Source: Tetranychus cinnabarinus
Lineage: Eukaryota > Arthropoda > Arachnida > Trombidiformes > Tetranychidae
NCBI GenBank assembly: GCA_022266195.1
Contig: WHVY01000001.1
Coordinates: forward strand, 5,890,001-5,954,000
Reading direction: 5' to 3'
DNA: 64,000 nucleotides
Below are positions 58,534-64,000 of the stretch, piece by piece. The notes beneath the pieces were generated by a model. It saw only the letters and a program-made list of their open reading frames with translations, ran no database searches and was not told the DNA's origin. The translations under genes and the position numbers were made by a program. Each line of letters opens with the position of its first letter. Within the stretch, counting starts at the first letter, position 1.

Positions 58534-59979
58534 ATGTCAATCTTGGGGCGAATTGGTTCCATTTATCGACATCGTCGTCTAATCTTAAGTATGACGATTC
58601 GTACTATGATGGCGTTTTTCTGTGCCTACCAGTTGCGCTCAATAACGGAAACTTACATACGTGGAGAAACAATATCCAAAGTTAATCTTTCTTTTCCGGA
58701 ATTTCTGACTCTTCCGAGTGTTACATTGTGTTTTGATTTTATCGATACTCTCAATGTTACTCGTTTGTCAGGTGATTACCCTTACATTCTTAAAACTTTA
58801 CAAAGTCGAGATCTCATTGATGATTATGTCACTCGTCATTCCCATCTTCCAGAGCTATACTACCTTCTGGGTAATCATAGCTTAGCCTCGATGAAAGGCT
58901 ATATGAAAGATAATATTGATTTTTTGTTGGCTAAAATAACACCCACCCAATTAGAACCTGATGATGGTACAAAGGTAAATTGTAATGTTACACGCTACCT
59001 GATTGAACCCAATTTCTGTCATACAATAACCTGTTATCATGTTGATAGTGATGAACCAGCTAAATATCCTCGAAGTACGATATTTGAGCCTCGTTATGGT
59101 GGAAGAATGTTGATAATTGAATTAGAAAGCTGGGTTGGAAATCTGACAAAATCCATGTCGATACACTTTACTGTTCAATCATCATTACTCTATAGTACCC
59201 GAACTTCAAGCTATCTAATTGACCTGACACATCCACCAACCACATTCACTGTTTCATATTCGATGATACGCAATGATTTAGACTCGATTGCATCTGAAAC
59301 AAAATGTCTGCCCTCTGGTTCATTCAGGGAAGGGAAAGGTAATAGGAATCAACGATTTTTTTGGTGTGTCAATGAATTGATTCGTTCTTCATTTGGATGT
59401 TCAAGTTATGGGTCAGCTCAAGACTTTGATGATCCAAATATGTTTCACCTTAAACTTGGTTATCATCAATACTATCGCGAATTCTTATCCTCAAACTCAA
59501 CCCAACGAGATATCGATCGAGCAAAAATCAAAAAGATTAGGCAACAATGTATTGGTCAACTTAAAACTCTTGACTGCGTTGATGAAATTTATTCACCAAT
59601 CGGTGATTCGTTCAGTGTGAAAGATAAATCTGATTATACCATTATAGTTGATGCGCCGTCAGTTCCTTTTGAGAATAATGAATTTTCCCTTGAAATTGCT
59701 CTTCTTGATTACCTTATTTATATAAGTTCATCGCTCAACTTTTGGTTTGGTATTTCAATTATATCCGTCGTTGATCATTTTATCACAACATTATTCGAAT
59801 GGATTGATTCAAAGAAATTGAAAAGTAAAGAAACAAAACCGCCATCTCCGAGTCAACAATTTAAAGCAAAGATTGTCGTTCAACCAATCCGTTCACGAGT
59901 TTTAACCAAATTCAATTCTCTCAATAGAGAAAGGTTTTCTCATTACTATTCCAGATACCACAGCATTAATCAGCAGTAA
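58534..59979 (+). CDS. DEG/ENaC-family (amiloride-sensitive) cation channel subunit
   Basis: A single-exon gene of 481 residues. Order: short cytoplasmic N-terminus; helix 1 at about 16-38 (LILSMTIRTMMAFFCAYQL); the post-helix motif LPSVTLCFD, matching the family FPAVTIC; a large extracellular region with Cys residues and Asn-glycosylation sites; helix 2 at about 392-415 (YLIYISSSLNFWFGISIISVVD), where GIS occupies the G-x-S pore-filter position; and a basic cytoplasmic tail. Family members form trimeric sodium channels for touch, pH or taste. Length is in the normal range. The extracellular cysteines are fewer than in canonical members, so this is a divergent, probably lineage-specific member. 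Mites are known to have expanded ENaC-like families. Ligand unknown. Confidence 0.85.
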   Translation: MSILGRIGSIYRHRRLILSMTIRTMMAFFCAYQLRSITETYIRGETISKVNLSFPEFLTLPSVTLCFDFIDTLNVTRLSGDYPYILKTLQSRDLIDDYVTRHSHLPELYYLLGNHSLASMKGYMKDNIDFLLAKITPTQLEPDDGTKVNCNVTRYLIEPNFCHTITCYHVDSDEPAKYPRSTIFEPRYGGRMLIIELESWVGNLTKSMSIHFTVQSSLLYSTRTSSYLIDLTHPPTTFTVSYSMIRNDLDSIASETKCLPSGSFREGKGNRNQRFFWCVNELIRSSFGCSSYGSAQDFDDPNMFHLKLGYHQYYREFLSSNSTQRDIDRAKIKKIRQQCIGQLKTLDCVDEIYSPIGDSFSVKDKSDYTIIVDAPSVPFENNEFSLEIALLDYLIYISSSLNFWFGISIISVVDHFITTLFEWIDSKKLKSKETKPPSPSQQFKAKIVVQPIRSRVLTKFNSLNRERFSHYYSRYHSINQQ

Positions 59980-60526
59980 GCGCTGACTTGTTCTTTGCAC
60001 AAAATTGTAATGTTTATCTAGACTCCAACATTAAGCTTGTATAAACTGCTGCTTTGCTTCACCTGAATCCATTCAAAGTCAAGCTATTGAATTAACAAAA
60101 AATCTAATTAGCATGCAAAATCAATAAACTGCTTGGCATTCAATTTATAAGTTAAATTGGAATCTATTTTTTTTGAATAAAATTACTAAAATTCTGATGA
60201 AAAATTTCATATTCTGTTATTTATTAGCAATTTTTAAAAATTGCCGAGATTTGCAATTGATGAATAAAATTTTCTTTCAAATTGCTTTAAATTAAATTAA
60301 CGTCTTAAGATTAGTCGTCTAGCCTCAGGTCTTAAAAGACCTTTGCTTTATTTTAAAACCTGGTTGAAGCTTTTCCGTTTCCTCCTTTTCAGGTGACAAG
60401 GTTTACATTTGCTCGAAACCAGAAGGCTTAATGTTTTCCTTTGTGTTGTGTTTTATTTTCCCTCTCTTTGTTACCTATGTCATTCTGATATTTTTTATTC
60501 TTCAGTTCACAAATTATATTCTATTA
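59980..60526 (+). other. Short intergenic region and probable leader of the orphan gene
   Basis: AATAAA-like signals at 60123 and 60175 follow the channel stop. An ATG at 60431 opens a hydrophobic frame continuous with the orphan gene, but its last part (TTTATTCTTCAG at 60494-60505) looks like a 3' splice site, so it is more likely a leader intron. Confidence 0.45.
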
Positions 60527-61438
60527 ATGATGAAGTTATCTCTTTCTAAACTGTTTAAAAAGCGTACATGGTTGCGTTCAAAACAAAAAGAAGCTAAAGT
60601 TACTTCTAAAACCAGTGGAAGTGATAAGACAAATAAAGGTAAACATTGGACCTTAAATTATTCTATCCTTGACCATCTTTAATTTCTTAGTGATTTTTTT
60701 TCATTATTTAACCAATTTTGATTGAATTCGTGTTTCTTGATGTTATTTGTTTAGTGACAATCAAAGTCCGGTTTACTGATGGCGATTACAGTGAGATTAC
60801 AGCTGACACAACAAATTATCAGACTATGTTTGACCAGGTAAGGTGTAAATGAATTGGTAAATTTGTGCTGTTTGACATTCCCGAAATTCATCTTTTTTAA
60901 TTTCTTTCATCTGAATTTTATTGCACCAACAGCTGTCCAAATTAACCGGTTTTGGCCTTGAGGACACTTATGGGTGTCGTTTCAATACTTTTGAAAGGTA
61001 AGATATTTTCTCGCTCAATGCCCTAATACAGAGGCAGTCAATACATCAATGCTTATCTAATATATCTATCTTGTCTTTTTTAGTCACAAATATAATGGAT
61101 GTCTATATTTGTTCAACAATCGCTTCGTTAAAAACAACGGCCATGAAATGTGGACCGGTTTCGAGGATAAACAGCTGGGTAAATATGTGAACTTACAGGA
61201 TGGTACTCAATTTACGTTGGGAGTTTATTACGATCTTCATGATCGAGTTATTATTAAATATCATCTTGTCGATGAAACTATCCCCGATGGAAATGATCTG
61301 ATCAAAAAGAAATACTTCACGCACAAACATTTGCTCCAAGTGAAGGAAATGATAAAAAATGATTCGTCAAGTGAATACATAAAGAATTGTCAAAATAGGG
61401 CTGTTTTGTACCTTGACTCACCCATGAGATACAATTGA
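60527..61438 (+). CDS. Orphan four-exon gene, 204 residues
   Basis: Exons 60527-60638, 60755-60837, 60933-60997 and 61084-61438 join in phase with good GT-AG sites. The product starts with a basic N-terminus (MMKLSLSKLFKKRTWLRSK), then VTIKVRFTDGDYSEITADTT and a compact domain with NRFVKNNGHEMWTGF. The segment from VTIKVRFTDGD to FGLEDTYGCRF has the alternating look of a ubiquitin-like or RA/FERM-type fold, but this is a guess from pattern only. No signal peptide or membrane segment is present with this start. A start at 60431 would add a hydrophobic leader of 32 residues, but I judge that part intronic. Function unknown. Confidence 0.65.
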
Positions 61439-61508
61439 CAACGCTCTTTTATCAACTTGAATCTAGTCAATTATACTCATTTTTTCGACAAGAATTTTTG
61501 TTTCTTTT

Positions 61509-61689
61509 GTTGCCGAAGAAATAAAACCAATTGATAATCTTTACATCAAAGCTTTGCTCTTCCATGAGATTATTGGTGTTGATACAAATACAGCTGTTAA
61601 CCCAGCCAATCTGCAAAAATATGGAACTGCTCCCGAATATTTTCAAAAGGCTTATTTCTTCATTTTTCGGTTTCATCTTTGGTTTTAAG
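61509..61689 (+). other. Coding-like stretch, possible exon or relic
   Basis: A stop-free plus-strand frame of 60 codons with protein-like composition (EEIKPIDNLYIKALLFHEI, then NLQKYGTAPEYFQK). It has no ATG of its own and starts 70 bases after the orphan gene stop. It may be an alternative last exon or a remnant of a neighbour. Not recognised. Confidence 0.3.
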
Positions 61690-61699
61690 CTCAAGCTTA

Positions 61700-62307
61700 A
61701 CAAATACTCTATTGGATTTATTTAACTCGTGATCTCTTTGTCTTCATCAAATTAATTTTCATAATACTATTTGGAGCTTCTCTCGATTAAAACGCTCATT
61801 GTGTGACCAATTTACGAATGCGAAGATATTCATTTACGCTTCTAAAGTAACTCAAATGTAAAATTGAAAAGGAAATTCTTTTATTTTTCTGATTTACTGC
61901 AAGATTCTTGATCTACCGTGATTTTAATGAAGCACTTAAAATAGAATGAAAGTAAAGACTAAATATTCACTACATGAACTTGTCAACTTACAAGAGTTTT
62001 GAGGAACAGAATATTTTAATTAAGCTTTGCTTGTGCCAAATTGAGTAAATAATTGTTTAAGTTTTCCAGGGTCGAACTCGATATCTATAGATCAATGTAA
62101 TTCAACGAAATACACTAATTAAATAAAGTAAATGCACACATTTATTTCATATTTTAATCTAGTCGCATTAACCTTTTATTCAATTTGCTCTTATTGTTAC
62201 GAAAAATAATTTCCAAAAATGTACATCAAGACATACAAATTCATTAAATTAAATTTATTTTTTAAAAATATGAATCAATAGACTAAATTCCAGACGAAAA
62301 TCCTGGA
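61700..62307. other. Intergenic region
   Basis: AT-rich and stop-rich. AATAAA-like signals on the minus strand near 62100-62290 fit the 3' end of the RUS1-family gene. Confidence 0.5.
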
Positions 62308-63848
62308 TTAATCAAACTTTTTATTATATAACTGCGTAATTCGCCAACCATTCTCGAGAAAAATAAAATTATCAAGTTTCCATCCTTTATCAATAGCATC
62401 GGTTAACATCTTTTCAAACTTTTGATTTACAATTTTTTCACTTTCCCTGACAATAGTAATCCTCGAAATGTTTTCACTGAAATTGAATAACTTTTCAGCT
62501 TGTGATTTGTATTTAAATAAATAAAACAAAATAAGATTGGCATGAAAATATGCTTTCAATTTGTTTCTAACTGAATCTTGGTTTTCAATAAAAGATATCA
62601 AAATGCTATTAGAACGCTTGAAATCAAATGATAGAATGTAGTCTTTTGTTGAATGATATTCGAGAAAATCAGTCAAATTTCCATCTGAGATATAATGTTC
62701 ACTTAATGGGACACCAGACTTTATTTGATCTTGGAAGTCGTGAGTTGACCAAAATAAAATACTTTCTTTTTGATTAATTTCATCAATTGCACCAACTTTC
62801 TCCTTAAAAATATATTCCTCGATAAAAGATGTATATCTTGCTGGATTGAAAACTTCCATATTTACAGATCTTACAGCACGATAGTTACAATAAATATGTG
62901 TCATTGTTAAGATCACAAATAAAGTCCAGACAATTCTACACCAAAGAAAGGGCGAAAGTTTAGTATACAGTAAATTTGATTTACAATGAAAGTTTTTTGG
63001 CAACTACTTACAGATCAGAGCTAGCTATTAAAGGCACTATCGCTAGACTTGTTAATAAGGCAGCTAGGTTGACTAGAGTTTCTTGACTGGCATCTTTTGC
63101 TGATACGTCAGCTAAATTGTTATTACGTGCTTGGTGTTGGGTTAAAGCAGCACGGGTTGCACCTCCGATGGTTCCAACTAGTGATTTTAAGAAACCAGAT
63201 GAACACTGTAATATGAGCAGGTAACCAGAAAGAAACGGACAAATCATATCAAGACCAATCGCGATATCATTAATAATGTCTGCAAAGAGACGCCATTTTT
63301 TGCAATCCACGTCAAGATTAGATCCTTTGAAATAAGTAAATACAATTCTACCAACCATTCCAGTTCCATCTTCAGAATATAAAAAGAAATCATTGATTAA
63401 TCTAATGACTGATGATCAAACTTGAATAAATAGAGATTACCTTTTAAAAGCCAGGTGAGTGTTGCACTCATGACCGATGCTGATTTATCTCCAACTCCCA
63501 TCCCTTTGAGTACATTATGAGTAGCTAGTGTCCCAGTTATACTACTTCCGTAAGCCTGTAAGCTATCCCAAATTTGATAGGATAAATAGTCAGCACAAAC
63601 ACTATCTGGATAACCTCTGGGTAAGAAAATTTCCTATTGAAAGAACAAACAAAAATTGTTTTACATGATTGAGACATCCAAACAAAAACAAAACAAAGTT
63701 AACTTACAGCAAAAGCTTGATTTAATGAAGACCATTTAGATATTTTGGTTTCATTCCGGACTTCAATCTGGGTTTGGCCATCTTTGTTTTCACTAATTAA
63801 TTGGATAACTCCTTTGCTCGAATTCTTTTCTTGAGCTAACAGTGACAT
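62308..63848 (-). CDS. RUSF1: RUS1 family protein (DUF647, RUSF1/C16orf58-like)
   Basis: Four exons (63848-63708, 63633-63441, 63369-63012, 62935-62308), in phase with GT-AG sites, give 439 residues, near the 468 of the human protein. Conserved blocks in order: FLPRGYPDSV, YQIWDSLQAYGSSITGTLAT, DGTGMVGRIVFTYFKGSNLD, KKWRLFADIINDIAI, the signature GGATRAALTQHQARNNNLAD followed by VSAKDASQETLVNL at roughly residues 185-220, and HIYCNYRAVRSVNMEVFNPAR. The family is a conserved eukaryotic membrane-associated group; in plants its members act in root UV-B sensing, and the animal role is unclear. The start ATG is in a plausible context and the first exon aligns in length. It is convergent with the orphan gene across 870 bases. 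Confidence 0.93.
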
Positions 63849-64000
63849 GATTTAAGAACAAATGTAAACAAACGATGAAATAGTAGTGACGAGTAACTGC
63901 GCCAGGTAACAGATGATGAGTTCATTCAGGTTTTAGCAATCAGGTGGAATTTGGTTGTAATGTAAAGCAAAGCGATGTTTGGAGGGATAGCGTTAATTGT

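Noticed and set aside
1..64000. tRNA, rRNA, CRISPR and bacterial-type operons
   Set aside because: No cloverleaf with a T-arm, no regularly spaced repeats and no ribosome-binding-site-led gene series were seen; genes are spliced eukaryotic ones.

Overview
This is eukaryotic nuclear DNA. It is AT-rich, genes carry GT-AG introns, and products are membrane, mitochondrial and cytosolic proteins of animal type. The protein set (an arthropod-type GPR158-like receptor, a DEG/ENaC channel, a NRF-6-like acyltransferase) together with many short introns suggests an arthropod, most likely a mite such as a spider mite. The organism is an inference, because no ribosomal or mitochondrial marker is present. 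No tRNA, rRNA, CRISPR array or prokaryotic operon was seen.

Layout. 1-3.2 kb: gene-poor, with a mosaic of duplicated pieces that includes a broken 3' end of a medium-chain acyl-CoA dehydrogenase gene. 3.25-6.07 kb (-): an 11-exon NRF-6-like membrane acyltransferase, whose exon chain was reconstructed from splice sites. 6.7-14.6 kb: repeat-rich, with at least four elements that have terminal inverted repeats, a decayed A-rich ORF cluster of unknown origin, degenerate TTAGG-like arrays and an isolated OB-fold-like exon. 15.0-17.2 kb (-): intact acyl-CoA dehydrogenase copy 1. 18.1-19.8 kb: a decayed D-3-phosphoglycerate dehydrogenase pseudogene carrying a MITE-like insertion. 20.2-23.7 kb (+): exocyst subunit Sec3/EXOC1 without its N-terminal domain, then proteasome subunit RPN12/PSMD8. 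24.0-26.8 kb: an NRF-domain fragment and a large three-copy foldback repeat. 28.4-29.8 kb (+): acyl-CoA dehydrogenase copy 2. 30.4-31.7 kb (-): an Xaa-Pro aminopeptidase-like gene with no catalytic domain. 32-32.9 kb: two inverted partial copies of the receptor's first exon. 35.1-56.6 kb (+): a GPR158/CG31760-like class C receptor gene with a 15.4-kb intron. 58.5-60.0 kb (+): a DEG/ENaC channel. 60.5-61.4 kb (+): a four-exon orphan gene. 62.3-63.8 kb (-): a RUS1-family (DUF647) gene.

Functionally the genes are a mix of housekeeping functions (fatty-acid beta-oxidation, exocytosis, proteasome, RUS family) and signalling or membrane proteins (GPCR, ion channel, NRF-like acyltransferase). They do not form a pathway. 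The notable content is structural: nearby duplication with decay, genes missing whole domains, and a dense set of palindromic repeats. I found no convincing new multi-gene system. The items most worth checking are the domain-less Sec3 and aminopeptidase genes, the rearranged copies of the receptor exon, the foldback repeat family, the A-rich ORF cluster, and an OB-fold fragment beside telomere-like repeats.
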